The position numbers and the translations under genes were made by a program. Below are positions 1 to 9,519 of a stretch of 64,000 nt of DNA, piece after piece. The stretch's first letter is position 1. Each line of letters begins with the position of its first letter. The notes under the pieces were generated by a model that was not told the origin of the DNA, ran no database searches, and worked only from the letters and a program-made list of their open reading frames with translations. The DNA comes from JBGAJN01 sp044224905 (lineage in GTDB: Bacteria > Verrucomicrobiota > Verrucomicrobiia > Limisphaerales > JBGAJN01). The stretch is taken from the NCBI GenBank assembly GCA_044224905.1, contig JBGAJN010000002.1, forward strand, positions 620,001 to 684,000. The letters are read 5' to 3'.

Positions 1-1019
1 ATCTCCTGATTCGCGCGACGCCCGTGCATGTTCCAGGTGAAAAGGTGACCGCGATATTCGGCGGGCCAGTTGTCGCCGAGGTAAACCATCATGCCGATGT
101 GCGCGTGGCCGCCGCCGAGCGCGTTCGCTGCGCCGCCGCGTGACTTGGTCCAATCCTGCGCGGTATCGAAGTGCCAGTGGTCCGCGTGCTGATCGATCAT
201 CGCGTAGGCGCGTGGATTCGGATCGATCGTGTGCGGGCGAACGTAGTGCGCGCCGGCGATGCCGTGCCAGAGCTGGCCATTGACGGTGTTGATGAAGAAC
301 AGTTCGCCGAATTCGTTCCAGTCGTGTCCCCATGGATTCGTCGTGCCGCCGCTCAGGGCTTCGAAAATTTTCCGCTGCGGATGATAGCGCCACATCGTGC
401 CGCGCATCGGAATGCGCTGCCCCGCGGGCGTTCCGGGAATGCCGATCTCGCCGGGACTCGACGCGCCGCAGCGACCGTAGAGCCAGCCGTCGGGGCCGAA
501 GCGCAGGCCGTTGGCGAAGTTATGGTAGTTCTCCGGCGGTGGCGTGAAACCATCGAGCACGACTTCGGCAGGAGCGTCGGGGACGTCATCGCCGTTTTTA
601 TCCGCTATGAAGAGCACTTGCGGCGGGCACATCAACCACACGCCGCCATGACCAACCTCGACGCTCGTCGCCATCTGCACGTCGTCGGTGAACACCTTGC
701 GCGAACTGAAATGACCATCACCATTCTTGTCCTCGAAGATCAGCACGCGATCGCGCAGATGGAGATCGAACTTCTTCGCGCGTTCGGCGTAAGTGTAGTT
801 CTCCACGACCCACAAGCGTCCGCGCGCATCCCACGTCATCGCGATCGGATTCTGGACGTCCGGCTCGGCGGCGAAGGCGGTGACTTTGAATCCCGGTGGC
901 GCCTTGAACTTCGCCGCGGCTTCGGTGGCCGGCATCGGCGAGGAATTGGTGTCAGGCTCGGAATTGTAGGGAACGGGAAATTCACTCGCGACTCCGGCGC
1001 AAACCGAGCCGAGCAACAT
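1..1019 (-). CDS. DUF7133-type propeller of a PVC heme-binding/dehydrogenase protein (3' end cut by window)
   Basis: An open minus-strand frame runs from an ATG at 1019 to the window edge, so only the first 339 residues are visible. A short hydrophobic start is followed by KFKAPPGFKVTAFAAEPDV, then the repeats NPIAMTWDARGRLWVVENY, NPWGHDWNEFGELFFINT and GHAHIGMMVYLGDNWPAEY. These are hallmarks of the DUF7133 six-bladed propeller that opens the putative membrane-bound dehydrogenase / PVC-type heme-binding proteins of planctomycetes and Verrucomicrobia. The usual HEAT-repeat and CxxCH C-terminus would lie beyond the window. It is the last gene of a minus-strand string starting at 8398, 183 bases after the esterase at 1203. 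The start is not certain: an upstream in-frame stretch also looks like signal peptide but has no ATG, so a non-ATG start is possible. Confidence 0.85.
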   Translation of the reverse strand, partial: MLLGSVCAGVASEFPVPYNSEPDTNSSPMPATEAAAKFKAPPGFKVTAFAAEPDVQNPIAMTWDARGRLWVVENYTYAERAKKFDLHLRDRVLIFEDKNGDGHFSSRKVFTDDVQMATSVEVGHGGVWLMCPPQVLFIADKNGDDVPDAPAEVVLDGFTPPPENYHNFANGLRFGPDGWLYGRCGASSPGEIGIPGTPAGQRIPMRGTMWRYHPQRKIFEALSGGTTNPWGHDWNEFGELFFINTVNGQLWHGIAGAHYVRPHTIDPNPRAYAMIDQHADHWHFDTAQDWTKSRGGAANALGGGHAHIGMMVYLGDNWPAEYRGHLFTWNMHGRRANQE

Positions 1020-1202
1020 TGCCGCGGAAGCAGTGCCCGCGAAAAACGCGAATGGACGCGAAAGAATGCCCCAGTTGGTTGCACGGCGTATTCCCCTCCT
1101 GCTTTCCTGATCCCCGGTCGCGCGCTTTTCCTCTTTCGAGTATTTCGCGTGGTTCGCGGGCTGCGCTTCGATTTTCAAATTCAAACGTTTCATGTTCGCT
1201 CG

Positions 1203-2111
1203 TTATTTCTTCAAGAGATCCATCGCGCGCAGCCAATCCTCGCAGCGTTGCGGCCAATGCGAGACGGGATTGTCGGAAGGGCGCAAGCCGTAACCGTGGC
1301 CGCCCTTGGTGAAGATGTGCAACTCGGCGGGAACTTTCGCCTTCTTGAGTTCGACGTAGAAGAGGGCTGCGTTCATTCCGCGCAACTGATCGTCGTGCGT
1401 GACGGCGCAGAAGGTCGGCGGTGTGTCCTTCGTCACGCGAACGAGCGGGCTCAGCGGGCCGGGATTTCTTTCATCGCCGAGATACGCGGGGTAAATCGGG
1501 ATCAAAAAATCGGGACGGCAGCTCAGTTCATCCGCGGCGTCCTGTTTGGGATAAGTCGTCTCGTCCCAATGCGTGCCGGCCATCACCGTCAAGTGACCAC
1601 CCGCCGAGAATCCAAGAATGCCGACGCGCTTGGTGTCGATGCCCCATTCGCTCGCGTGTTGACGGAGCATTCGCAATCCGCGCTGCGCATCCTGCAACGG
1701 CGCCACGTGCGGCGTGTCCTTGTCGCGACGTGGCACGCGATATTTGAGCACGCCCGCAGTGACACCGAGCGTGTTGAGCCATTGTGCGATCTCGGTGCCT
1801 TCCTTGTCGAACGCGAGAATGTTGTAGCCGCCGCCGGGGCAAACCAGCACGGCCGCGCCGTTGGCTTTGTCGGCCGGCGCGCGGAAAAGCGTGAGCGTAG
1901 GTTCGGTCACCAGCGCGAGGCGCAACGTGCCGTCGCTCTTTGGCGCTTTGGCTTTTGGATTGGGAGCGGGCGCTTTGAACGTCGCGTCGCCGGGAACTTC
2001 GCGCGGCCACAGCTTGAGTTCGGGTTCCTTATTGTCGGCGGCGAAAGTTGCAAACGTGGACAACGAAAGCGCGACGAGGGCAAACGTGCGCGCGGCGGAA
2101 AAGAATTTCAT
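1203..2111 (-). CDS. Exported alpha/beta hydrolase, acetylesterase-like
   Basis: A 302-residue protein with a signal peptide (MKFFSAARTFALVALSL, cleavage near ATFAA). Alpha/beta-hydrolase landmarks appear in order: oxyanion-hole motif CPGGGY, nucleophile elbow GFSAGGH, an aspartate region CAVTHDDQL and a catalytic histidine GGHGYGL. This matches the BD-FAE / xylan-esterase-like group that removes acetyl or feruloyl groups from polysaccharides; the substrate is an inference. The ATG at 2111 was chosen over an in-frame start 39 bases upstream because it begins exactly at the signal peptide. It sits 77 bases after the DUF1552 gene and is one of two esterases in this string. Confidence 0.85.
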   Translation of the reverse strand: MKFFSAARTFALVALSLSTFATFAADNKEPELKLWPREVPGDATFKAPAPNPKAKAPKSDGTLRLALVTEPTLTLFRAPADKANGAAVLVCPGGGYNILAFDKEGTEIAQWLNTLGVTAGVLKYRVPRRDKDTPHVAPLQDAQRGLRMLRQHASEWGIDTKRVGILGFSAGGHLTVMAGTHWDETTYPKQDAADELSCRPDFLIPIYPAYLGDERNPGPLSPLVRVTKDTPPTFCAVTHDDQLRGMNAALFYVELKKAKVPAELHIFTKGGHGYGLRPSDNPVSHWPQRCEDWLRAMDLLKK

Positions 2112-2188
2112 GCGGAGTGAATGCAAGCAGCGCGGATGGCTGCTCGTCAACGTTTCTGCTAACCGACTGAATGACGTCGGCTGGCAGC

Positions 2189-3466
2189 TCAGGCGGTGAA
2201 TCCCGGAATGCTCGTCGCTTTCGCGGATCCGAACGCGCTGGTGTCGAGGCCAAGCTGACGCAGCATCTGCACGTAAAGGTTGCAGAGCGGTGGCGGATTG
2301 TTCGCTTCGAAGGCGAGATGTTGACCGTGCTTGAAGCCGCCGCCCGCCATCACGATCGGCAGGTTGCGGTTATCGTGACTGGATGAGTTGCCGAGGTTGG
2401 AACCGTAGAGAACCATGGTGCGATCGAGGAGAGTCTCGCCGTCCTCCTTCGAGGCTTTGAGGTTTTTGAAAAAGCTGTTGAGCTCCTTCAGCTCCGCCTT
2501 CTCGATGATGGCGAGCTCTTCCAGCTTCGCCGGATCCTTGCCGTGGTGCGAGAGGTTGTGCCAGTCCTGGGTAATCCCGTCGATGGGCGGAATTTGATTG
2601 TGGCCCTGCAGGCGAAGCGTGACGAACCGCGTGGAGTCCGTCTGCAGTGCGAGGTGAATCAAATCAAACATGGGCCGCGCGTAGCCGATGATATCGGCGC
2701 GATTCGCGGGATCGACCGGCTGCTTCATCGTGACCCTTGGCTTGGGACGTTTCGCCCATGCTTCAGCCTTTACGAGCCGCTGCTCCAACTCGCGCACCGA
2801 GGTGAAATATTGGTCGAGCTTCTCTCGGTCCTGCGCTCCAACGCTTCCTTGGAGCGACTTCGCCTGCTCGCCCACCGTGTCCATGATCGACTGGCCGTCT
2901 TTGAGTTTGCGCACCTGCCGGTCCACTTCATCCGCCGAGCCGTCCAAGAAAAGCTTGGCGAACATTTTCGACGGTTTTTCTTCGGCGGGAATGTTCACGC
3001 CGCTGCGCGTCCAAGACATGCCGAAAGACGTGGCTGTGGCGAGCACGAGCGAGCTGTAACGCGTGTCGGGCGCGAGCCGTTCGATGGCGAACTGATCGAG
3101 CGAAACGCTGTTGCGGAAGCCATTCGCGCCCGGATGCGGCGCGGCGGTGAGAAAACTCGACTCCGCCGAATGCCCGCCATCGACCTCGGGATGCGACAGG
3201 CCGGAGAAGATCGTGAAATCGTCGCGATGTTCATCGATGACCGCGGAGTAAGGTGACGGCTTGTAGCTGCGGCCGGTTTGCTCGGGGAACAGATTTGGGC
3301 CGTGGATGCCGAGCGTGGTGCAGATCGCGACCATGCGGCGCCTCGGCAATGGCGTGCTCGCGCCGAACGCCGGCCGCATCGCATCGAGCAACGGGAGGGC
3401 AAGCGCGACGCCTGTGCCGCGAAGAAACGCCCGGCGGTTGATGGCGTGTTTCAATGCGATGTTCAT
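2189..3466 (-). CDS. DUF1552 domain protein, Tat-exported
   Basis: A 425-residue protein whose N-terminus reads NRRAFLRGTGVALALPLLDAM, a twin-arginine signal followed by the usual start of DUF1552. Family features include HGPNLFPEQTG, FSGLSHPEVDGGHSAESSFLT, a central coiled region and the late block VLYGSNLGNSSSHDNRNLPIVMAGGG. The biochemical role of DUF1552 is unknown. The gene nearly always sits beside a DUF1587/1592/1588/1585 cytochrome gene, and the two are thought to form one secreted unit. Here the expected partner (5897-8398) is separated from it by a sulfatase and an esterase, unlike the second pair at 41953-45819. Confidence 0.92.
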   Translation of the reverse strand: MNIALKHAINRRAFLRGTGVALALPLLDAMRPAFGASTPLPRRRMVAICTTLGIHGPNLFPEQTGRSYKPSPYSAVIDEHRDDFTIFSGLSHPEVDGGHSAESSFLTAAPHPGANGFRNSVSLDQFAIERLAPDTRYSSLVLATATSFGMSWTRSGVNIPAEEKPSKMFAKLFLDGSADEVDRQVRKLKDGQSIMDTVGEQAKSLQGSVGAQDREKLDQYFTSVRELEQRLVKAEAWAKRPKPRVTMKQPVDPANRADIIGYARPMFDLIHLALQTDSTRFVTLRLQGHNQIPPIDGITQDWHNLSHHGKDPAKLEELAIIEKAELKELNSFFKNLKASKEDGETLLDRTMVLYGSNLGNSSSHDNRNLPIVMAGGGFKHGQHLAFEANNPPPLCNLYVQMLRQLGLDTSAFGSAKATSIPGFTA

Positions 3467-3560
3467 GGCGCGGTGGTGTTGAATTGTGTGACTTGGTGAG
3501 AAGGATACGCCTCCTCGGACGCGGTGACAACCCGACGGATTTGCAAGTTCTCGGCAGCTG

Positions 3561-4421
3561 TCATGGCCAATGAGTGCAGAGAAACTGCTCCACGATCGTC
3601 AAGCGCTCGGCGTCATAGAATTCTTTCCCGCCGTGAACGCTGCCAGGCATCACGATCAACTCCACGGGGCGTTTGGCCTTCTGGTAGGCGGACTGCAATT
3701 CACGCGATTGCTCGATGGGCATCTGCGGGTCGGCGTCGCCGTGAATCAGCAGCAACGGTGGCGCGTGCGCGTCCACGTGAGCGACCGGGCTGGCGAGTTT
3801 GGTGAGTGCGGGTTTCTCGTCGGGTTGGCCGCCGAGGAGAAGTTGGAGGGCGGGCACGCGAACGCTGAGGCCGTGCGGCGTGGACTGGCCGAGAATCGTG
3901 TGAAGATTCGCCGCTCCGAAAAAACTCACGATGGCCTGCACGTCGGACGAGACGCCGCGATGCTCGCCGACTTTGCCTTCGAGTTCTTTGTGGCCGTTGC
4001 TCACGCCGACGAGTGCTGCGAGATGTCCGCCGGCCGACGAGCCGACGATGGCGAAACGTTTCGGATCGCAATTGAACTCGCCGGCCTTTGCTCGGAGAAA
4101 ACGGATCGCGGCTTTGATGTCGTGCACGTTGGCGGGGAAGGGTGCGACCGTTGTGAGGCGGTAATCGACGCTGGCAACGGCAAAGCCTTTCTCCGTCATC
4201 GCCTTGATGGGCGGATTCTCTTTTGAACCTGCGCGCCAAGCACCGCCATGGACGTAGATAAACAGCGGCGCGGGCTTCTCAGGCTTTGCCGGCAGATACA
4301 AATCCAACTTCAGCGAGTGCCCGTCGACTTGGGCGAATTCGATGTCGCGCCGAATGGTAGTTTCATCGGCGGCGACTGCGGCGAATGCGCCGAGGCAGAG
4401 CGCGAGGACGAGTGTTTTCAT
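3561..4421 (-). CDS. Exported alpha/beta hydrolase, BD-FAE type esterase
   Basis: A 286-residue protein starting MKTLVLALCLGAFAAVAADE, a clear signal peptide. Motifs in order are HGGAWRAGSK (HGG oxyanion hole), the nucleophile elbow GSSAGGHLAAL, HGDADPQMPIEQS (catalytic Asp) and PGSVHGGKEF (catalytic His). This is the BD-FAE branch of esterases, which deacylate plant or algal polysaccharides. An in-frame start 159 bases upstream exists, but it would overlap the sulfatase end and precede the signal peptide with Arg/Ser-rich sequence, so ATG 4421 was chosen. It follows the sulfatase stop by 13 bases, so the two are probably cotranscribed and act on one decorated substrate. Confidence 0.88.
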   Translation of the reverse strand: MKTLVLALCLGAFAAVAADETTIRRDIEFAQVDGHSLKLDLYLPAKPEKPAPLFIYVHGGAWRAGSKENPPIKAMTEKGFAVASVDYRLTTVAPFPANVHDIKAAIRFLRAKAGEFNCDPKRFAIVGSSAGGHLAALVGVSNGHKELEGKVGEHRGVSSDVQAIVSFFGAANLHTILGQSTPHGLSVRVPALQLLLGGQPDEKPALTKLASPVAHVDAHAPPLLLIHGDADPQMPIEQSRELQSAYQKAKRPVELIVMPGSVHGGKEFYDAERLTIVEQFLCTHWP

Positions 4422-4434
4422 CGTTCGTTCGTTT

Positions 4435-5853
4435 CTATTTCCACAACGGCTCGATCTGTTCCGCATTCCAGCGATCCCACAGCTCTGACAACTCCCGGAC
4501 GCGATCGCCTTGGCCAGCCGCGAGATCACTGCTCTCGCTGACATCGTGCGCGAGATTGAAAAGCTGCCACGCGTTGCCATCGCGGATCAGTTTCCAATCG
4601 CCGTGACGCAACGCGTTCTTTTTTCCGACGCGCCAGAAAAGTGTTTCGTGCGGGGCGCGGTCCGATTTCCCGGAGAGCAACGGCAGCAGGCTCACGCCGT
4701 CGAACTTCGCTTTCGCGGCAGCGGCGCCGGCGAGTTCCATGGCGGTTGCGCCGAGATCCATCGAGACGACGGGCACATCGACCACTCGTCTGCTGGTGAT
4801 GTGACCTTTCCACGACACGATGAACGGCACGCGGATTCCGCCTTCGCGCAATTCGCCTTTACCGCCACGCAGCGGGGCGTTGCTGGAGGTGAGTTCCTTT
4901 GTGGGACCGCCGTTGTCACTGATGAAAGCAATCAGCGTGTTTTCCTCGAGGCCGTTGTCGCGAAGCGTGGCGATCAGTTGGCCGACGCTGTCGTCGAGTT
5001 GGGCGAGCATCGCAGCGAAGATGCGCCGGTGGATGTCCTCGATGTGACGGAACTTTTTCAGGTAAGCATCTGTCGCCTGCATGGGGCTGTGAACGGCGTT
5101 GTAGGCAAGGTAGAGGAAAAACGGTTGTGCGCGATGGCGCCTGATGAAGTCGCTCGCCTCGCGGGTGAACGCGGTGGTCAGATCGGACTTTTCTTCGACC
5201 GGTTGGCTGCTGCGGAGGAGCGGATTGTCCGTGTCGTATTCGTGCTCGTTGTTCCCCATGTGCGTGCTCCAGACGATGCGTCCGTCCGGCGAAGTCCAGC
5301 GGCCTTGGCCGCCGTCGGGAAGCGTCTTGCGGCGGAGCCACGTCGTCACGCCTTTCCATGGCGGCGGCACGTAGTAGTGGCCTTCGTGGAGAAAGCCGAA
5401 GAACTCATCGAAGCCGCGGCGTTGCGGATGAAATTCTGCGGTGCCGCCGAGATGCCACTTGCCCACGAGCCCGGTCGCGTAGCCGGCGTCGCGCAGGCGA
5501 TCTGCAATTGTCTTTTCGCCACCGGGCAAACCGATTCCGGGCGCGGCGTTTTTCGCGCCGATGGGATTGAATTCGAAACCAAACCGCGTCTGGTAACGGC
5601 CCGCCAGCAATGCGGCGCGTGACGCTGCGCAAAACGGAGCCGTCATGTAACCGCTGGTGAAGCGCACGCCCCGCGCCGCGAGCGCGTCGAGATGCGGCGT
5701 GGGAATCTCCTTCCCGCCGTAGCAACCGAGTTCGCCGTAGCCAAGATCGTCGGCGACGATGAGGAGAATGTTGGGGCGGTTGGTGGCGGACTGGAGTGGT
5801 TCGGAAACCGTCGCGACGACGCACAGCACGACCAATCGGAGCAGGGTTTTCAT
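4435..5853 (-). CDS. Family S1 sulfatase, exported
   Basis: A 472-residue arylsulfatase-family protein with a signal peptide (MKTLLRLVVLCVVATV). The metal-binding start is NILLIVADDLGYGELGCYG, the formylglycine site reads C-A-A-S-R-A-A-L-L-A-G-R, and GKWHLGG and AFISDNGGPT follow. These are S1 sulfatase landmarks: Cys is oxidised to formylglycine and cleaves sulfate esters with Ca2+ bound. The position two after Cys is Ala rather than the more common Pro (compare CSPTR in the sulfatase at 57222), a known variant class. It sits 43 bases downstream of the DUF1592-type gene and directly upstream of an esterase, consistent with desulfation of an acylated polysaccharide. Confidence 0.93.
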   Translation of the reverse strand: MKTLLRLVVLCVVATVSEPLQSATNRPNILLIVADDLGYGELGCYGGKEIPTPHLDALAARGVRFTSGYMTAPFCAASRAALLAGRYQTRFGFEFNPIGAKNAAPGIGLPGGEKTIADRLRDAGYATGLVGKWHLGGTAEFHPQRRGFDEFFGFLHEGHYYVPPPWKGVTTWLRRKTLPDGGQGRWTSPDGRIVWSTHMGNNEHEYDTDNPLLRSSQPVEEKSDLTTAFTREASDFIRRHRAQPFFLYLAYNAVHSPMQATDAYLKKFRHIEDIHRRIFAAMLAQLDDSVGQLIATLRDNGLEENTLIAFISDNGGPTKELTSSNAPLRGGKGELREGGIRVPFIVSWKGHITSRRVVDVPVVSMDLGATAMELAGAAAAKAKFDGVSLLPLLSGKSDRAPHETLFWRVGKKNALRHGDWKLIRDGNAWQLFNLAHDVSESSDLAAGQGDRVRELSELWDRWNAEQIEPLWK

Positions 5854-5896
5854 CGTTACTTGAGAAGGGCCGGCGGCTTGACTGCTCGGGTTGGGT

Positions 5897-8398
5897 TCAC
5901 TTGTTCAAGAACGTCCGGCTTTGCACGACTTCATGCACGAGTGAACGAAGTCCGTAGCTCTTCGACTTCGCCCGGCCGATGACCTCTTCCACCACCGCGC
6001 GGTCGGCGAACTGGATGCCCGCGCCCGTTGCGTAGGTCAGCAGCTTTTCGGTAACGCAGCGGGCGATCTGTTCCTTGTCGCGGAGGAGGATGGTTTTGAA
6101 CTCGTCCACGTCCTTAAATGGCTGGCCGTCGGCGGTGGTGAAACTTGCGTCCACCTTCTGGCCGAGCGCAACGCGCAAGGGGCGCGGGCCATCCTTGATC
6201 GTTACGAAATCCGCACGTTGCCCGCGATCGGGCACGATGCGGTAACGCTCGCGCCAGCCGCCGATCACGTCGAAATTCTCCAGAGCGAAACCCGGGGGAT
6301 CAATCTTCCGGTGGCACGTGGCGCACGCCTCGATGTTGCGATGAGCGTCGAGCTGTTCACGGATGGTCTTCGTCCCGCGGATGTCCGGTTCCACGGCGGC
6401 GACGCTTTTGGGCGGCGGATCAGGTGGCACGCCCATGATGCGATCGAGCACCCACTTGCCGCGCAGCACCGGCGACGTCGTCGTGCCGTTGGCGGTGACC
6501 TTGAGCACGCTCGCGTGCGTCATTACCCCGCCGCGATGCGAGTTCGCGGGGAGGGAGACTTTCCGAAACTCCTGCCCCGTCACGCCCGCGACGCCATAGT
6601 GCTCGGCGAGTCGTTCGTTCAACATGGTGAAATCGGACTGAACAAAGTTCTGCACGCTCAGGTCGCGGGTGAGCAACTCGTCGAAGAACAACTCGGTCTC
6701 CCGGACCATCGAGCGTTTCAACAGTTCATCGAATTCCGGATACAGTTTCTTGTCCGGCGAGGTGAAATCAATCTGTCGCAGCTCGAGCCATTGGCCGAGG
6801 AAGTTTTTGGTGAACTCACGCGCTTTCGGACTGCCGAGCATCCGTTCCGTCTGCGTGCGCAACGTGGCGGGTTTGTTCAACTCACCTTGTTTTGCAAGCG
6901 CGAGCAGTTCCGCGTCGGGCGGAGCGCTCCACAGGAAATAGCTCAAGCGTGAGGCGATGGCGTAGTCGTCGAGTTTCCCGGGCTTTTCGTTCAGGAACAG
7001 GAACTCCGGCGACGTGAGCACCGCCTTGTAGCCGACGCGCATCGCCTCATCGAACGAGTAGCCGTTTTGCAGACGGGCTTTGACGACGGCGAGAAAAGGT
7101 TTCAACTCCGTGTCGTCGACCGGACGACGGAAGGCTCGGGGAGTGAAGGCGCGCAACAATTTCTCCGCGTCGGCGTCGGGTTGCGGCGATTTCACGCTCC
7201 ACTTCATGTTCCGCAGCACGTAGTCGGCGCGGGAGAAATCTTTCTTGGCGCGTTCGAGTTCGCGTGCTGATTGCGCATCGGCTGGCTCGACGGGCAAATC
7301 ACCGAAGAGCCGCCGGCGGCTTTCGGGCGGCCAGGTTTCGCCGAGCGGTCCTTCCACTTCGACCCACTGCACGGCGATGCCGGGCCCCTGGTAATTTGCG
7401 GCTCCCGCCTGACGCGCCATCTCGCCGGCCTCGAGACGAAACGGCATGACTTTAAAAGTGTGTCCGCGCGCAAGTCGGTCCGTGAATTCAATCACCGTCG
7501 GCTTGCCCGGCGGCACATCGAAGAATCCCGCAAAGTGTGTTTCGCCGCGGCCGGTGTTCACTTCACCGCCGACGGCCACCAGCACCAGTGGCTTCTCCGA
7601 CTGGTAGGCGTAGGTTGAAATACGCACGCGGTAACTGCCATCGGTCGGCGCGCGAAATTTCCGCAATTGCGTTGGCATGTAGCCGGAGCTGAACATCACG
7701 ATACCGTCGTCACGCTTGAGCACCGTTTTGCCGGAAAGCTGGTTGAGGAGTTGATCGTCGTCGAGATAGCTATAGCGCTCTCTTTTCGATTCCCACTTGA
7801 TGCCGCGGGCCATTGCGGCATCGATCGCCACGTCCGCCGCGTCGAGATAGCGCTCCATCAACACGCTCGAAACGTCGAGCGCGGCACCGACGTTGTCGAA
7901 GCCGTGCGCGGCGTTGTCCTCGGGGAGCAACTCCTTCAATGGCGTGTCGATCGCCAATAAGTCGCGGATCGTGTTCTCATATTCGACGCGGTTGAGACGA
8001 CGGAAAACGACGCGGCCTTCCGCCGTTTGCTTGGCGGCGGAAGTCTGGTGCAGTTGGCCGCGCAGCCACTCCATCGCGGGCTTCAATTCGTTCTGCGCCG
8101 GTCGCGCCTTCTTTTTCGGTGGCATTTCTCCCCGCGCCACCTTGTCAAAGACGCGTTCCCAGATGGCGAATTTCTTCGCGTCGCCCAACTCGGGCGTCAG
8201 TGTGTCCAGGCGCAGATCGCCCTTGGTGGTCTCCGCGTCGTGACATTCTGTGCAGTGTTTCGCGAGAAAAGGTTTGAGCGTCTTGGAAAACTCCGCTGAG
8301 TCGGCGGCGGTCGCGTGAGTCGCAAACGTGGCTAACAAAAGGCCGGTCGTCAGGCAATGCGCGGGAAACCAGTGATTCAAGTGGCGCGACACAATCAT
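5897..8398 (-). CDS. Secreted cytochrome of the DUF1587/1592/1588/1585 family
   Basis: An 833-residue exported protein. After a signal peptide comes a planctomycete-type cytochrome domain with CTECHD (around residues 53-57) and the typical TKGDLRLDTLTPELG and GEMPPKKKARP. Then come DUF1587 (FRRLNRVEYENTIRDLLAID), a carbohydrate-binding-like middle, DUF1595 (AFTPRAFRRPVDDTEL), DUF1592 (SRLSYFLWSAPPDAELL), DUF1588 (LNERLAEHYGV and THASVLKVTANGTTTSPVLRGKW) and DUF1585 at the end. A second heme motif, CATCHRKIDPPGF, lies in the C-terminal third. Function is unproven; a periplasmic redox role next to carbohydrate-active enzymes is generally assumed. It is the first gene of the minus-strand string and the functional partner of a DUF1552 protein. 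Confidence 0.93.
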   Translation of the reverse strand: MIVSRHLNHWFPAHCLTTGLLLATFATHATAADSAEFSKTLKPFLAKHCTECHDAETTKGDLRLDTLTPELGDAKKFAIWERVFDKVARGEMPPKKKARPAQNELKPAMEWLRGQLHQTSAAKQTAEGRVVFRRLNRVEYENTIRDLLAIDTPLKELLPEDNAAHGFDNVGAALDVSSVLMERYLDAADVAIDAAMARGIKWESKRERYSYLDDDQLLNQLSGKTVLKRDDGIVMFSSGYMPTQLRKFRAPTDGSYRVRISTYAYQSEKPLVLVAVGGEVNTGRGETHFAGFFDVPPGKPTVIEFTDRLARGHTFKVMPFRLEAGEMARQAGAANYQGPGIAVQWVEVEGPLGETWPPESRRRLFGDLPVEPADAQSARELERAKKDFSRADYVLRNMKWSVKSPQPDADAEKLLRAFTPRAFRRPVDDTELKPFLAVVKARLQNGYSFDEAMRVGYKAVLTSPEFLFLNEKPGKLDDYAIASRLSYFLWSAPPDAELLALAKQGELNKPATLRTQTERMLGSPKAREFTKNFLGQWLELRQIDFTSPDKKLYPEFDELLKRSMVRETELFFDELLTRDLSVQNFVQSDFTMLNERLAEHYGVAGVTGQEFRKVSLPANSHRGGVMTHASVLKVTANGTTTSPVLRGKWVLDRIMGVPPDPPPKSVAAVEPDIRGTKTIREQLDAHRNIEACATCHRKIDPPGFALENFDVIGGWRERYRIVPDRGQRADFVTIKDGPRPLRVALGQKVDASFTTADGQPFKDVDEFKTILLRDKEQIARCVTEKLLTYATGAGIQFADRAVVEEVIGRAKSKSYGLRSLVHEVVQSRTFLNK

Positions 8399-8543
8399 TG
8401 TGGGTGTTGGGCGATAGCTTAGTCCGGTTGATCAGGACGGGGAATACTTTTTCGCTTTATGCCCGTCGCGGTTTGGCTTTGTCGACGTCCCGCAGAAAAG
8501 CGTTTCCTGCGACGGGTAGTTTTGCTTTGCTTGCCGTCAGCCT

Positions 8544-9488
8544 ATGAACTCCATCTCCCGCCGAGACTTTGTTAAACTTTCCACCGCTGCCGCTGCCGTG
8601 GCTGCGAGCGCGCCGTTGCTCGCGCCGAAGCCAGCCTTGGCCGGAGAGGCCTTCAAGCGCACGGGCAAGCCGCGTTTGCTGCTGAGCCTTGCAGCGTATT
8701 CCTTTCGCGAATATTTCCCCGTCATGCGCGGCAAGCCGAACACTAAGGCCGTTCCCGCCGGCAAGGAGATGGACATGTTCAAGTTCGTGGATTTTTGTGC
8801 GGCACATGGCTGCGTGGGCACGGAGCTGACCAGTTACTTTTTTCCCGCGGACTTCGACCACGCCTACCTGATGCGGCTCCGTCGCCATTGTTTCCTCAGC
8901 GGGGTGGGCATCAGTGGCACGGCCATAGGCAACAACTTCTCGCATCCGAAGGGGCCGAAGCGTGACGCGGAAATCGAGGAGACGAAGAAGTGGATCGACC
9001 GCGCTGCATTGCTCGGCGCACCGCACATCCGCGTCTTCGCCGGCGTGACCAAGGAACTTCCGCGTGCGGATGCCGACAAACTCGTCATCAGCGCATTGGA
9101 GGAAACGTGTGACTACGCGGGGAAGAAGGGCGTCTTCCTCGGTCTGGAGAACCATGACTCCATTGGCAGCGCGGACACCTTGCTCCCCATGGTCAAGGCG
9201 GTGAACAGTCCGTGGCTTGGGATCAATCTTGATTCCGGCAACTTCCGTACGGACGATCCCTACAAGGACTTCGAGCGCTGCGTTCCGTACTCCGTGAACG
9301 TGCAGTTCAAGACCGAGATTCATCCGTCCAATGTGAAGGGCAACGTGCCTGCTGACATGAAACGCTTCACCCAGATTCTCCGCGATCAAGGCTATCAAGG
9401 CTGGGTCGCGTTGGAATATGAGGCCAAGGAAGACCCATGGACCGCGGTACCGCGCATCCTGGGCGAAATGCGGGCGCTCTTTGCGTAA
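8544..9488 (+). CDS. Tat-exported sugar phosphate isomerase/epimerase-like TIM barrel
   Basis: A 314-residue protein with a twin-arginine signal (SRRDFVKLSTAAAAVAAS) and an AP-endonuclease-2 / xylose-isomerase-like TIM barrel. Barrel-end motifs are CVGTELTSYFF, the acidic GVFLGLENHDSIG and LGINLDSGNF, and GWVALEYEAKEDPW at the end; Glu, Asp and His at these places normally bind a divalent metal. Members of this exported PVC/Bacteroidetes group are thought to epimerise or isomerise oxidised sugars outside the cytoplasm, often beside Gfo/Idh oxidoreductases. One of those lies at 10348, on the other strand. The ATG fits well and is divergent from the gene starting at 8398, with 145 bases between them. 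Confidence 0.85.
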   Translation: MNSISRRDFVKLSTAAAAVAASAPLLAPKPALAGEAFKRTGKPRLLLSLAAYSFREYFPVMRGKPNTKAVPAGKEMDMFKFVDFCAAHGCVGTELTSYFFPADFDHAYLMRLRRHCFLSGVGISGTAIGNNFSHPKGPKRDAEIEETKKWIDRAALLGAPHIRVFAGVTKELPRADADKLVISALEETCDYAGKKGVFLGLENHDSIGSADTLLPMVKAVNSPWLGINLDSGNFRTDDPYKDFERCVPYSVNVQFKTEIHPSNVKGNVPADMKRFTQILRDQGYQGWVALEYEAKEDPWTAVPRILGEMRALFA

Positions 9489-9519
9489 CCTTCCTCGTGC
9501 GGCTCCACTCCATACCGGA

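Noticed and set aside
171..2120. A 649-codon plus-strand open frame across the first two minus-strand genes
   Set aside because: It is antisense to the DUF7133 and esterase genes, which have clear domain motifs. The plus-strand translation is Arg/Ala-rich without motifs, as is common opposite GC-rich genes.
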